Positions 17,017 to 26,694 are shown, counted from the stretch's first letter. The stretch: 51,650 nt of DNA from Bacillota bacterium (GCA_023622515.1 JAMNZB010000036.1:1-51650); one strand, 5' to 3'. Notes: generated by a model not told the origin, from the sequence alone. Made by a program: numbers and translations.

Positions 17017-18366
17017 ATGGAAAAAAATTACATCCATTCAGCAGAAAAGAGGCTAGCTATGAGCGCAATCCATCGTTTACAAGAAGCGATCCGTTTCCCA
17101 ACGGTCTCCCATGCCGATCCGGCTGATACAGACTGGACGATCTTTCGGTCCTTTGTCCACTACCTACGCTCTGCCTATCCCCTACTTTTCCAAAGGCTTA
17201 CCTATACTCCCGTCAATGATTATGGCATAGTTTTGCACTGGAAGGGGAAGGGTCGGGAGGCGCCCGTCCTGCTCACGGCTCACTATGATGTTGTCGCCGC
17301 AAGCCCTGACGGCTGGAAACATCCGCCCTTCTCCGGCCTGGATGATGGTGAATCAGTGTGGGGCCGGGGAACCCTGGACGACAAGGGGTCTTTAATTGCC
17401 ATTCTGGAAGCTGCCACCGAGCTCCTTGCAGCAGACTTTATCCCGGCATGCGACATTTATTTCGCTTTTGGCTTTGATGAAGAAGTCGGCGGCACCTTAG
17501 GGGCCCAGCAAATCAGTGCCTATTTCCAAGACCGGGGAATTCGCTTCCGCTATGTACTGGACGAAGGGGGTGCGGTAGCCGAGGGCAAAATGTTGGGGAT
17601 AGATAAAGAACTGGCTGTCATCGGGATTGCCGAAAAGGGCAACAACAGCTTCCGTTTTCACTTCCACGGTGAGGAAGGGCACTCTTCCTCCCCGCCGACA
17701 AGTACGGCGGTGGGCAAGATGGCTGCCTTTATCCGGGATATCGAAACCCACCCCCCTCGCGCCCGACTGACCAAAACACTTGAGCAGACCTTGCTCGCCT
17801 TAGCCCCTTATAAAGGAGGAGCCGAGCAGGTCGCCATGCGGAACCCCAGGCTATTTGCCCCGCTGATCAAAAAAATTCTCCTCAAGAACAAACAAACAGC
17901 GGCCATGCTGCGCACGACCATCGCCTTCACCATGACCGAAGGCGGCAGCGGTTACAATGTCCTACCCCGGACAGCCTCCTGTGTAGCGAATATTCGGATT
18001 CTCCAAGGTGACAGCGTGGAGAGCATCCTCGCCTATATTGCCGGTTTCGGTCACGAATATGAGCTTGAAGAGATTATGGTCAATGAGCCGACTGCTATCT
18101 CTGCTGTCGACGGTGAAGGGATGGACCACATCCGCCGGACAATCGCCCGGGTCTTTCCGGACGCCCTTGCTTTACCCTATCTGATGGTGGGCGGCACCGA
18201 CTGCCGCTACTATGACTCCGTAGCTGACAACGCCTACCGTTTCCTTCCAAGCCGCTTGTCCGGAGAGGAGCTGGACACGATGCACGGTCGCAATGAGCGA
18301 ATCAGTCACGAAAACGTCTACAGCATGATTCAATTCTATCGAGAATTTATTCAGAATCTGCAATAA
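17017..18366 (+). CDS. M20 family metallopeptidase (PM20D1/carboxypeptidase-like)
   Basis: VLLTAHYDVVAA, GRGTLDDKGSLIAILEAATEL, GFDEEVGG, VGGTDCRYY; a better RBS (AAGAGG) precedes the alternative ATG at 17059. Confidence 0.88.
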   Translation: MEKNYIHSAEKRLAMSAIHRLQEAIRFPTVSHADPADTDWTIFRSFVHYLRSAYPLLFQRLTYTPVNDYGIVLHWKGKGREAPVLLTAHYDVVAASPDGWKHPPFSGLDDGESVWGRGTLDDKGSLIAILEAATELLAADFIPACDIYFAFGFDEEVGGTLGAQQISAYFQDRGIRFRYVLDEGGAVAEGKMLGIDKELAVIGIAEKGNNSFRFHFHGEEGHSSSPPTSTAVGKMAAFIRDIETHPPRARLTKTLEQTLLALAPYKGGAEQVAMRNPRLFAPLIKKILLKNKQTAAMLRTTIAFTMTEGGSGYNVLPRTASCVANIRILQGDSVESILAYIAGFGHEYELEEIMVNEPTAISAVDGEGMDHIRRTIARVFPDALALPYLMVGGTDCRYYDSVADNAYRFLPSRLSGEELDTMHGRNERISHENVYSMIQFYREFIQNLQ

Positions 18367-18387
18367 TCCAGAGAGTGAGGACTAAAC

Positions 18388-19113
18388 ATGGAATTCCACA
18401 TCAACCACCCAATCCTGTTCCTACTCGCCGGTCTAATCATCGCCTATGTCCTGGGCCAGGCCTTCTTCTTCCTGGTCAAAGCCTGGCGGCGGGCCCGCGA
18501 ACTCAACATCAGCAGGCAGACGCTCCGAGGCGTGGTCATCGGAAGCGGACTCTTCACCATTGCGCCGGCTATTGGGGTCTTGCTTGGCCTAATCAGCTTG
18601 TCGCGCTTCTTGGGCTTGCCCCTCCCCTGGCTTCGCCTGTCTGTCCTGGGCGCTTTGACCTATGAACTGCCGGCAGCAGCTTCCGTGGGCAAACTGCTCA
18701 ATCTGCCAATGGACCAGCCGCTAACGGACGGCGCCAGCTATGTCGCCATTGCCTGGGTCATGACCCTGGGAATCATGTCCGGTATCCTGGTGATTTTATT
18801 CTTCCAGAAGAACATGAATAAGAGCCTGAAGAAACTCGCCAGCAAAGACAAGCGCTGGAGCACGCTCCTGATGGATTGTCTTTTTGTCGGTATGATTGCC
18901 ACCTTCCTAGGCATGGTCTTTGCGGATATTCGTTTAGGCCTGCCGGGCTGGATACCGGTCTTTGTCATGCTCTTCTCTGCCTTCCTCATGCTCCTCTGCG
19001 GCGCAGCAATTAAATTACTCAAGTGGACTTGGCTGGAAAACTATGCGATGCCCCTCAGTATGCTGGGCGGCATGGCTTTTGCCATTCCCCTCACCCATTG
19101 GATTGGAGGCTAA
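18388..19113 (+). CDS. DUF5058-family membrane protein
   Basis: 241-aa polytopic membrane protein; RBS GTGAGGA upstream of MEFHINHPILFLLAGLIIAYVLGQAFFFLVKAW. Confidence 0.6.
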   Translation: MEFHINHPILFLLAGLIIAYVLGQAFFFLVKAWRRARELNISRQTLRGVVIGSGLFTIAPAIGVLLGLISLSRFLGLPLPWLRLSVLGALTYELPAAASVGKLLNLPMDQPLTDGASYVAIAWVMTLGIMSGILVILFFQKNMNKSLKKLASKDKRWSTLLMDCLFVGMIATFLGMVFADIRLGLPGWIPVFVMLFSAFLMLLCGAAIKLLKWTWLENYAMPLSMLGGMAFAIPLTHWIGG

Positions 19114-19118
19114 TCGCT

Positions 19119-19793
19119 ATGAATAAAAAACAAATGAACTCACCTTATCTTGAGAGAATCCACAGCTGGGGACGCCTGTCCCTCGTGCTGGCCATACTTG
19201 CCTTCTGTTCCTACCCCTTGCTCACTTCCGTCATCTTCGATGTCTGGCCGGATGCGCGCATCATCGGCCAGGGACTCTTGGCTGTCGCCCCCGTTTTCTG
19301 GACGGTCGGCATCATCGAGGCCTTTACCTTCAGCCCCATGCTGGGGTCCGGAGGTTCCTATCTGGGATTTGTGACCGGCAACCTCACCGCCATGAAGGTC
19401 CCCGCGGCACTCCGGGCCATGCAGATTGCCAAAGTTGAACCCAACACCGAAGAGGGTGAATTGATTTCGACCATAGCCATTGCCGTCAGCTCTATTGTCA
19501 CTACCGTGATTTTGGTCCTGGGTATTGTTCTATTGAATATTCTTAGCCCAATTCTGGAGTCTCCGGTACTCGCTCCGGCCTTCGCCAATGTTCTCCCCGC
19601 CTTGTTCGGCGGACTGGCCGTCGTATTCCTGGCCAAGAACTGGCAGATTGCGGTGGCCCCCGTCTTACTGATGCTCACCATTTTCCTGATCGAGCCATCA
19701 CTATCCGGTGCCGTAAGCATTCTAATCCCGGTTAGTGTAATCGTAACGGTCGCTGTCGCCAGATTCATGTATAAGAAGGGGCGGATCCTCTAG
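19119..19793 (+). CDS. Polytopic membrane protein, partner of DUF5058 gene
   Basis: Start reassigned within ORF 19023..19793 to MNKKQMNSPYLERIHSWGR; hydrophobic, 5 nt after the preceding stop. Confidence 0.6.
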   Translation: MNKKQMNSPYLERIHSWGRLSLVLAILAFCSYPLLTSVIFDVWPDARIIGQGLLAVAPVFWTVGIIEAFTFSPMLGSGGSYLGFVTGNLTAMKVPAALRAMQIAKVEPNTEEGELISTIAIAVSSIVTTVILVLGIVLLNILSPILESPVLAPAFANVLPALFGGLAVVFLAKNWQIAVAPVLLMLTIFLIEPSLSGAVSILIPVSVIVTVAVARFMYKKGRIL

Positions 19794-19845
19794 CAATAAG
19801 CCTGCCCAGCTTTTGTCAAACAAAGGAATTCACCAGTCTCTAGCC

Positions 19846-19866
19846 CTGTCCCGGCCTCCGGGACAG
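19846..19866. repeat. Perfect inverted repeat CTGTCCCGG-CCT-CCGGGACAG
   Basis: 9-bp arms, 3-nt loop, no T-run on either side. Confidence 0.6.
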
Positions 19867-19941
19867 TAGCACTAGCGTCTTGACGTGCGTGGAGTTAGTA
19901 CAACAGATGTCTGGTTACTTTTACATTGCAGCTTTGTCCAA

Positions 19942-19984
19942 GGGAACATGTTGGAAATGCCTAACTGTTCAGGGGAACATGTTG
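19942..19984. repeat. Direct repeat GGGAACATGTTG x2 (19942-19953, 19973-19984)
   Basis: Two exact 12-bp copies with 31-bp period, next to abiE; possible IS end remnant. Confidence 0.5.
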
Positions 19985-20040
19985 AGAGTTTTCCTTGCCT
20001 AAACCATTCAAGCCCAACTTAGATGGAACAAATAATCGTC

Positions 20041-20874
20041 CTAGCCAAAACAATTATCTATGAGCTCGCGGATTGAGTTAATAACCGTCTCAAATTCCAA
20101 TTTGCCCACATAAGGATTTTTCTCACAATACCGCTTCCAACGCTCTTTCATTCCTGTATTTCGATTAATTTTACTAAGAATATCCTCGGCCTGTTTTTTA
20201 TCAAAATTAGTTTTCCTATAGGTAAAAGTTAGATTCATTGCCTGCCTTGTTGTCCCAAAATCTAACTTGCCCTCATTCGCTTTGAGGATTGCATGAATAT
20301 CATAAAGGTCTTTGCTTCTGCCATTGGCCTCTGCTCGATATAGAATTGTTTCCAATTTTTCCGCTAAAACTGTTTCAAGAGGATACATTCTGAGACCAAA
20401 GGTATCTCCCAACGCAGTAGTGTATGTTAACAGTTTGGCCGATGGGTATACAGGATCGCCCGTGGCAAAGTCTATTGAGAATGGTACGCGAATATTAGAT
20501 AATCTTCCCCAAATACGAAAACGTAACCCTCCGTATTTATCTTCGTTACGTATTTCTTGAGCATCCCCCTCAAGTTCAAAATAGAGATCTCCCTTTCGAG
20601 ACTGAAGAATATCTTCCAAAGCTTCTCGTAATTCCTTTTCATCCAAAGTTAGTTCTTTTACGTGAAAATCAATATCAATAGTGGAACGCTGCTGAATACC
20701 TAGATTATGAGTAAGTAAGATACCGCCTTTTAATATGAATAAGTCTCGGCATGAACTTTGGGAAAGCAGTTTTAAAAACTCATCATAGAAAAATTGGTTT
20801 AGCAATGTATTGTAGTTTACATTCAGTTCTTTGGCGCGATTTCGCAGACGTTGGGTAATACTGTCTTTATTCAT
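20041..20874 (-). CDS. abiEii: AbiEii-type nucleotidyltransferase toxin (type IV TA)
   Basis: LFILKGGILLTHNLGIQQRSTIDIDFHVKEL nucleotidyltransferase motif; ETVLAEKLETILYRAEANGRSKDLYDIHAIL. Confidence 0.85.
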   Translation of the reverse strand: MNKDSITQRLRNRAKELNVNYNTLLNQFFYDEFLKLLSQSSCRDLFILKGGILLTHNLGIQQRSTIDIDFHVKELTLDEKELREALEDILQSRKGDLYFELEGDAQEIRNEDKYGGLRFRIWGRLSNIRVPFSIDFATGDPVYPSAKLLTYTTALGDTFGLRMYPLETVLAEKLETILYRAEANGRSKDLYDIHAILKANEGKLDFGTTRQAMNLTFTYRKTNFDKKQAEDILSKINRNTGMKERWKRYCEKNPYVGKLEFETVINSIRELIDNCFG

Positions 20875-21472
20875 ATGTGATAACCTCTAAGACTTCTTCC
20901 AATGCTTCTTCGACACCGAAAATCATAGCAAAATCCCGTAGCTTCCATATATCTTTGTCTTCTTGCCTAAGATATAGATGGAATGCTTTGGAGAAAATTT
21001 CCGGATCCTGTTTTTTTCGGTCCCGGAGTATATCACATAGTGTCCGTTCTTTATTATACACACGAACCGGATTGCCCATTGGAGTTTTTACTTCCGTCAC
21101 TCCAATGGGATAGTGCTTTTTACTAACCCAATGAACAGATACCTGGTCTTTGATGCGCCAAGCATTATAACCCTGATATACCGTAACCTCATCGATAAAA
21201 GGGAGTCTATCAGTAAGTTGATGAAGGTACAGAGCTGATTGATAAGAATAGATGCAGACCTGATTCGAGAGCTGAAAGAAATATTGTTCATCATAACTTT
21301 CAAACCTGGGGTCATAATAAATGCCTCTACCCACCCGCTCCAGTTCGCCGGCGCGGGTCATTTTAGTCAAATACCAAGATTGAATACCTTTGTCTCTCGC
21401 TTCCTTAGCACTCAGTATCCCGTTATTTTGTTCAATCAGTTCTCGAACTTTTTGGTATTTATCGGTTTGCAT
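20867..21472 (-). CDS. abiEi: AbiEi-type antitoxin / transcriptional regulator
   Basis: N-terminal HTH-like (NNGILSAKEARDKGIQSWYLTKMTRAGELERVGRGIYY), 8-bp overlap with the toxin gene. Confidence 0.85.
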   Translation of the reverse strand: MQTDKYQKVRELIEQNNGILSAKEARDKGIQSWYLTKMTRAGELERVGRGIYYDPRFESYDEQYFFQLSNQVCIYSYQSALYLHQLTDRLPFIDEVTVYQGYNAWRIKDQVSVHWVSKKHYPIGVTEVKTPMGNPVRVYNKERTLCDILRDRKKQDPEIFSKAFHLYLRQEDKDIWKLRDFAMIFGVEEALEEVLEVITYE

Positions 21473-21554
21473 AGCGACCCACTTCCATTCGTGCTATATT
21501 TTACAACATTTATAGCATAAATAGAAGTATGTGTGCTAGTATCGTCAACCTTCC

Positions 21555-21734
21555 ATGGCGGACTACTGCTATGTAAGCGAGTACAATGCAAAATTTACCA
21601 GCAGAATCCATAAAGGATTTAAGCTAGTCAGATTTCAGGTAGCCAGACTTTTTGAAGAAGTCTATGGAGAAAGTAAGAGGGATAGAAAATCCCGAGAAAA
21701 ATTTTCATCCCTGCAGGGGATGAAAGAGAGATAA
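21555..21734 (+). CDS. Small ORF, 59 aa, unknown
   Basis: ATG GCG GAC TAC ... AAA GAG AGA TAA: MADYCYVSEYNAKFTSRIHKGFKLVRFQVARLFEEVYGESKRDRKSREKFSSLQGMKER; below the size cut-off of the supplied ORF track. Confidence 0.25.
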   Translation: MADYCYVSEYNAKFTSRIHKGFKLVRFQVARLFEEVYGESKRDRKSREKFSSLQGMKER

Positions 21735-21752
21735 AGAAAGTCTCTTGAATAA

Positions 21753-23243
21753 CTAAACAATTTTACAAGATTTGGAGGTGGTCAAATCGAGCTCATCCAT
21801 CTCAATTTCAACCTCTATATGCTTGTCGACATCAAGTTTGGACAATAATGCAACCGTCTCCACATGGGTTGTCCAGGGGAACATGTCTATTGGCCTTACT
21901 TCCTGCACAGTGTACTTTTCTTTTAAAATGCCTGTATCTCGGGCAAGGCTTGCCGGGTCGCAAGAGACATATAAGAGATGGTCTATACCACTCCGGAGAA
22001 TCGCCTCACAGAGTTCCTTGTCCAGGCCTTGGCGAGGCGGGTCAACTAGCAAGAGATCAAAGCTTCGGTCTTCCGCTTCTCCCCGGTCACCGGCAAGATT
22101 CATTTCCTTACTGAAAAAATCAGTAGCATCCGCTTTCACAAAGCGGGCTTGTTCTTCGGAAATAAAATTTAAGGCAGCGTTACTTCGGGCATCCAGGACA
22201 GCCTCTTCGACAATTTCCGCCCCTAGGATAGAGGCCTCCGGGATCGCTTTAGCCAGGCAGAGACTGAGGCTGCCACTGCCGCAATAAAGTTCCAGAATTC
22301 GAGGCCCATCACAGGAAGTAAGGGCTTTTTTAGCCAGGTCAGCAACTGTTTTATACAAGACCCGGTTTTGTTTAATATTGGTCTGCTGGAAGGACTTCAC
22401 GGAAAAGTGGAACTTTAATTCAAGATCATCGTCTATTTTTTCTTCCACATATAGTTTTTCTTCACCATAGAGGGGTAAGAGATATTCCGGATCCTCCAGC
22501 CAGAGGCTATGCGAACTCTCACCGAATTCAGCCTCCAGCCTTATAATCAGCTCGTCAAAAAAAGTCTCCCAGTCTTCTTCGATGATTTCCTCACGATATT
22601 GCAGCAGGACCATAAAGCGGCTACTCTCGTTATTTTGCCGGATTTCAACTTCTTTTAATTTAACTACTTCTGACGCTTGGATATCATCCAACAAGGAATT
22701 TATTGTTTGCCGGATAAAATGAAAAGCCTCAGTTTGTAGCGGACATGCCTCAAGGGCAATAATATGCTTGCTATTTTTCTTATAAAAACCAAGCTTTCCT
22801 TGCCTATCCGGCCTAAGCTGAACTATACTCCGGTAGGCAAAGGGTTCAGCAAGACCCTGACAAGGGGCAACAAGATCATCCGCCTCATCTATTTTCGCCA
22901 TACGGGCAAGAAGATCCTTGACCCGCTTAGTCTTCCAAGCCAGGGTCGCCTCATAGGTCATATGCTGGAGCTGGCAGCCCCCACATTCGCCAAAATGAGG
23001 GCAGAAAGCTTCTTGCCGGTAGGGAGAGCTTTCTACTAGTCTGTAGCGGTCAACATGAACCTTTTTACCCTTTGTATAGACTTCCTCAATCTCGATTAGG
23101 TCACCCGGAATAAGGCCGGGAATAAAGGTAACACGGCCATTAAGTTCGGCTTCGGCTGACTCCAAGGCCACAATTCCCTCACCGGCCTGACTAATATCCC
23201 TGGTATAGCCCAGGCTTCTTCCCTCCAGTATCATCTCTTTCAT
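21753..23243 (-). CDS. rlmD: 23S rRNA (uracil-5-)-methyltransferase, RlmD/RumA-type class I SAM methyltransferase
   Basis: TRAM domain N-terminus, FCPHFGECGGCQLQHMTYEATLAWK, ILELYCGSGSLSLCLA, LLVDPPRQGLD, LLYVSCDPASLARD. Confidence 0.9.
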   Translation of the reverse strand: MKEMILEGRSLGYTRDISQAGEGIVALESAEAELNGRVTFIPGLIPGDLIEIEEVYTKGKKVHVDRYRLVESSPYRQEAFCPHFGECGGCQLQHMTYEATLAWKTKRVKDLLARMAKIDEADDLVAPCQGLAEPFAYRSIVQLRPDRQGKLGFYKKNSKHIIALEACPLQTEAFHFIRQTINSLLDDIQASEVVKLKEVEIRQNNESSRFMVLLQYREEIIEEDWETFFDELIIRLEAEFGESSHSLWLEDPEYLLPLYGEEKLYVEEKIDDDLELKFHFSVKSFQQTNIKQNRVLYKTVADLAKKALTSCDGPRILELYCGSGSLSLCLAKAIPEASILGAEIVEEAVLDARSNAALNFISEEQARFVKADATDFFSKEMNLAGDRGEAEDRSFDLLLVDPPRQGLDKELCEAILRSGIDHLLYVSCDPASLARDTGILKEKYTVQEVRPIDMFPWTTHVETVALLSKLDVDKHIEVEIEMDELDLTTSKSCKIV

Positions 23244-23704
23244 CCTACCCTCTATTCTCTTTTCTCTATTCTGCTTTCTGTTTATTTGCTCTTACGCTCC
23301 GAACATTTTACCATTTCGCTAAGCGACCTGTTTTGTCTTTTCTAATAGCTAGGCGGTAGACCCCTGTCAGCTACTTTATCCGGCATGGGCTAAAGGACTC
23401 ATTATATTTCCTTTTGGTCTACCCGATATTATAGGGGAAAAGTTCTTCCGGCAGGAAAGCATAATGATTAGTAAGACATACATTTAAATATTCGCAAATA
23501 ATCTACTCGGGCTTCCGGCAAAGAATCACAAAAATGATATACTTAGAGACGGAGCGGGGCAAGTAACAAAGACTGTGACAAAACACATATTCCTATTGTT
23601 TGCCCCAAAGAAAAAAGTTGTCCTGAAGTAGACAAGAGAAGTTCATACGATTGGAATATAGCTAAAGCCAACAATTGAGGCCTAATAATTTGAGGAGTTT
23701 AGAT

Positions 23705-24877
23705 ATGGAAGAAAAAATACTGGTTATCGGCGGCGGCATCGCCGGACTTTCTGCTGCGGAAGCGGCCCGCAAGCAAAATGAAAAAGCGGACATCATTCTT
23801 GTGTCGGAGGAAAAAGACCTCCCCTACTACCGCCTGCGCCTGGCTGAGGTCTTGGCCGACCCTGCACAAGGGGAAAAGCTCTTCCTGAAGGATGAAGCCT
23901 GGTTTAAAGGGCAAAATATTCAGGTCCTTTTAGGAAGTAGCCTTGATAAAATTGACCCTGAAGCAAAAGTTGTAAGCCTGGCTGATGGCCGGGAGCTCGC
24001 CTACGACAAACTGATTGTCACCACCGGTTCAAGAAGCCGGCAACCGGACTTACCGGGTGACAGCCGGCCGAACGTCTTTACTCTCTGGTCAATGGCCGAT
24101 GCGCGCAGCTTTAGCAAGGCTATTGCGGACTACGGGATAAAAAGATGCGCTATTGTCGGCGGAGGGGTTTTAGGCCTTGAAGCCGCCTGGCAGCTCCATC
24201 TTCGCGGGGTTAAAGTGGCCATTTTAGAGCGGGGCAGTCATCTATTAAAGCGCCAACTTAATCCTGAAGCCTCTATTCTTCTCCAAGACTATATTGAGTC
24301 TCTCGGCATCACAATTTACACCGAGGCAGATACTGCTGAAATCCGGGGCGAGGGTGACCAAGGTCCTGTCAGCGGCTTACAGCTCAAAGACGGACGCCTC
24401 ATTGAATGCGATGCCGTTCTCTTTTCCATCGGCGTCCTGGCCAATACCCAGGCAGCAGCAGAAGCCGGTCTCGCAATTGGTCGCCGTATCACCGTAAACA
24501 GCAAGATGGAAACATCCCATAGGGATATCTACGCTGCAGGCGACAACGCTGAAGTGGATGGAGACTATTGGTTTGGCCTCTGGCCCATTTCCATGAAGCA
24601 AGGAAAGGTGGCCGGTAAGAATGCCGCCGGTGGAGACGACCATTTCATCAAAGAGACACCCCCCTACATGGTCAACACCATGAAGACAAGAATTGTTTCT
24701 CAGGGCTTTTTACCGGAAGAAGAGTCAGAAGATATCAGCTTCAGGGATGAAATTGACAAAGAGAATTATTCTTATAAGCGTTTGGTTTATAAGGGAGAAA
24801 ACCTGGTCGGCTTTATCCTTATCGGCGACGCAGCCAGGCAGATGGTCGCCCTCCAAAAGGAGCTGGTCGAAGTTTAA
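23705..24877 (+). CDS. FAD-dependent NAD(P)/FAD oxidoreductase (rubredoxin reductase / NirB-N-like)
   Basis: ILVIGGGIAGLSAAEAARK, KLIVTTGSRSRQPDLPG, CAIVGGGVLGLEAAWQL, IYAAGDNAEV; start at MEEKILVIGG with RBS GAGGAG. Confidence 0.88.
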   Translation: MEEKILVIGGGIAGLSAAEAARKQNEKADIILVSEEKDLPYYRLRLAEVLADPAQGEKLFLKDEAWFKGQNIQVLLGSSLDKIDPEAKVVSLADGRELAYDKLIVTTGSRSRQPDLPGDSRPNVFTLWSMADARSFSKAIADYGIKRCAIVGGGVLGLEAAWQLHLRGVKVAILERGSHLLKRQLNPEASILLQDYIESLGITIYTEADTAEIRGEGDQGPVSGLQLKDGRLIECDAVLFSIGVLANTQAAAEAGLAIGRRITVNSKMETSHRDIYAAGDNAEVDGDYWFGLWPISMKQGKVAGKNAAGGDDHFIKETPPYMVNTMKTRIVSQGFLPEEESEDISFRDEIDKENYSYKRLVYKGENLVGFILIGDAARQMVALQKELVEV

Positions 24878-25087
24878 GGATGTCAGCAGCTAGCCTTCGT
24901 TTCTTTTGTACCAGTTTAATGCTAGTACTGCTATTTGCTCTATGCAATAAATAATAATAAAAAAAGCCTGTTAATTTGCAGTACATGTCATAAACGCGAG
25001 ACTAAGAACAATCTTGCTCTTCAGGGATAGTTTGCTTATATTACACCTATAACTTACGACGCATACGACGCTAGTTCGAGGTAAGGT

Positions 25088-26362
25088 ATGATTGAGAGAG
25101 ATTTTTATTTAAACCAAATGATTCGCTCCATGTGGAATGGAGAGGTGAAAGTTATTACCGGTATTCGGAGGTGCGGAAAATCTGTTTTGCTCTTCGAATT
25201 ATTCTACGAATATTTATTAGCAAACGGAGTGGTCGAAGATCAAATTATAAAATTTGAACTTGACCAGAGACGCTATTATCAGTATAGAAACCCTGTCTTG
25301 CTTTGTGATTTTGTTGAGTCTATAGTAAAGGACAAAGCGGAGAAAAAGTTCTATTTATTTATCGATGAAGTTCAATTTACGAGGCCTTTTGTAGATAAAG
25401 AGCATGGAAATGAAGTGGTCACAATTTATGACATGCTCAACGAGTTGAGAGCCTATAAAAATCTCGACGTCTATGTTACAGGTAGCAATTCAAAAGGTTT
25501 ATCAAGTGACATTGCCACAGAGTTCAGAGGTAGAGCCACCCAGATTAGAGTACATCCGTTTTCTTTCGCAGAATTCTATTCTGCTGTCGGGGGGGACGAG
25601 AAAACAGCTTTAGATAGTTATATACTTCACGGAGGGATGCCAAGAATTATTTATATGGAAAACGAGCAAGACAAGAAGGAGTATTTATTTTCACTTTATC
25701 AAGAGCTATATATTAAGGACATTGGAGAACGTAACGGCATTGAACGTGAAGATATTTTAAATCATATTCTGGATTTTCTTGCTTCTCAGATAGGTTCGCT
25801 CACCAATCCGACTAATATTGCGAATACTCTCACCGGCGAAAATAAAGAAAAAGTTAACCCGGCACTAGTATCAAATTATATTCAGCATATTGTCGATTCC
25901 TTTCTTATAAATGTGGCTAAGCGCTATGATGTCAAGGGAAAGAAATACTTTAAATATCCCAACAAGTATTACTACACTGATCTCGGGCTTAGAAACGTAA
26001 GGCTAAATTATAGGCAATACGATCCCGGGCACATCATGGAAAATATCATCTACAATGAATTGATTCGGCGCAGGTATTCCGTTGATATCGGCGTAGTGAG
26101 TGACCGGACAAAGGGGCAAAATCGTCAAAAAGAGATTGATTTTGTTGTAAACAGTGCAGATAAAAAAATATACATTCAGTCTGCCTATAGGATGGATACG
26201 CCGGATAAAATTTCTTCTGAACTTTCATCACTTTTACTCACAAAGGATTTTTTCAAAAAAATTGTAATCAGGATGGATATTCCTCACAATTTTTTTGATG
26301 CTAACGGAATATTCCATTGTAATCTAATCGATTTTTTGCTAGGACGGGTCGAGTTCTTCTAG
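25088..26362 (+). CDS. AAA ATPase with DUF4143 C-terminal domain
   Basis: ITGIRRCGKSVLLFEL, FYLFIDEVQF, VYVTGSNSKGLSSDIATEFRGRATQIRVHPFSFAEF, KYYYTDLGLRN. Confidence 0.88.
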   Translation: MIERDFYLNQMIRSMWNGEVKVITGIRRCGKSVLLFELFYEYLLANGVVEDQIIKFELDQRRYYQYRNPVLLCDFVESIVKDKAEKKFYLFIDEVQFTRPFVDKEHGNEVVTIYDMLNELRAYKNLDVYVTGSNSKGLSSDIATEFRGRATQIRVHPFSFAEFYSAVGGDEKTALDSYILHGGMPRIIYMENEQDKKEYLFSLYQELYIKDIGERNGIEREDILNHILDFLASQIGSLTNPTNIANTLTGENKEKVNPALVSNYIQHIVDSFLINVAKRYDVKGKKYFKYPNKYYYTDLGLRNVRLNYRQYDPGHIMENIIYNELIRRRYSVDIGVVSDRTKGQNRQKEIDFVVNSADKKIYIQSAYRMDTPDKISSELSSLLLTKDFFKKIVIRMDIPHNFFDANGIFHCNLIDFLLGRVEFF

Positions 26363-26508
26363 AAATATAAGTAGTAAAGCTGAGGTTGACAGGTAATTAC
26401 ACAAAAACTTCTTACCGGTGGTTTTATAGAAAATCGGATTTCAAATTACGTTGCAATTCTAGAAGCTTACTATAGTTTAAGGAAAATCCGAGCAAGACAA
26501 GTATTTCT

Positions 26509-26518
26509 TTGCTATAAT
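26509..26518 (+). promoter_or_regulatory. Extended -10 promoter candidate for SRP RNA
   Basis: TTGCTATAAT (TGnTATAAT) about 7 nt before the RNA 5' end; no strong -35. Confidence 0.5.
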
Positions 26519-26524
26519 ATAAAA

Positions 26525-26670
26525 ACTGCCGCGCATGACCCGCAGTCAATGCCGGTCCCGTGCGATACGGCCCGTGAACCCCGTCAGGTCTGAGAGGAAG
26601 CAGCGGTAAGCGGTAAACCGTATGTGCCGCGGGCTCTCCGGGTGGCTGCGGATCAGGTGTGGCAGTTTTC
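26525..26670 (+). ncRNA. ffs: Bacterial signal recognition particle RNA
   Basis: Conserved CCGTCAGGTCTGAGAGGAAGCAGCGG apical hairpin, long pairing arms (ACTGCC...GGCAGT, CCGCAG...CTGCGG), immediately upstream of dnaX, T-rich 3' end. Confidence 0.88.
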
Positions 26671-26694
26671 TTTTTAAAGAAGGGAGTGTTTTCT

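Noticed and set aside
19358-19768. 136-aa minus-strand ORF
   Set aside because: Antisense to the DUF5058-partner membrane protein; Thr/Ile-rich mirror of hydrophobic codons.
21772-22287. 171-aa plus-strand ORF
   Set aside because: Antisense to rlmD, Ser/Arg-rich shadow translation with no recognisable domain.
23556-23606. GGGGCAA...TTGCCCC inverted repeat upstream of the FAD oxidoreductase
   Set aside because: Short 7-bp arms separated by a long loop; no riboswitch-like architecture recognised.
26659-26694. Upstream in-frame extension of dnaX given in the ORF track
   Set aside because: It overlaps the 3' end of the SRP RNA; a TTG start at 26695 with a proper RBS gives the canonical N-terminus.
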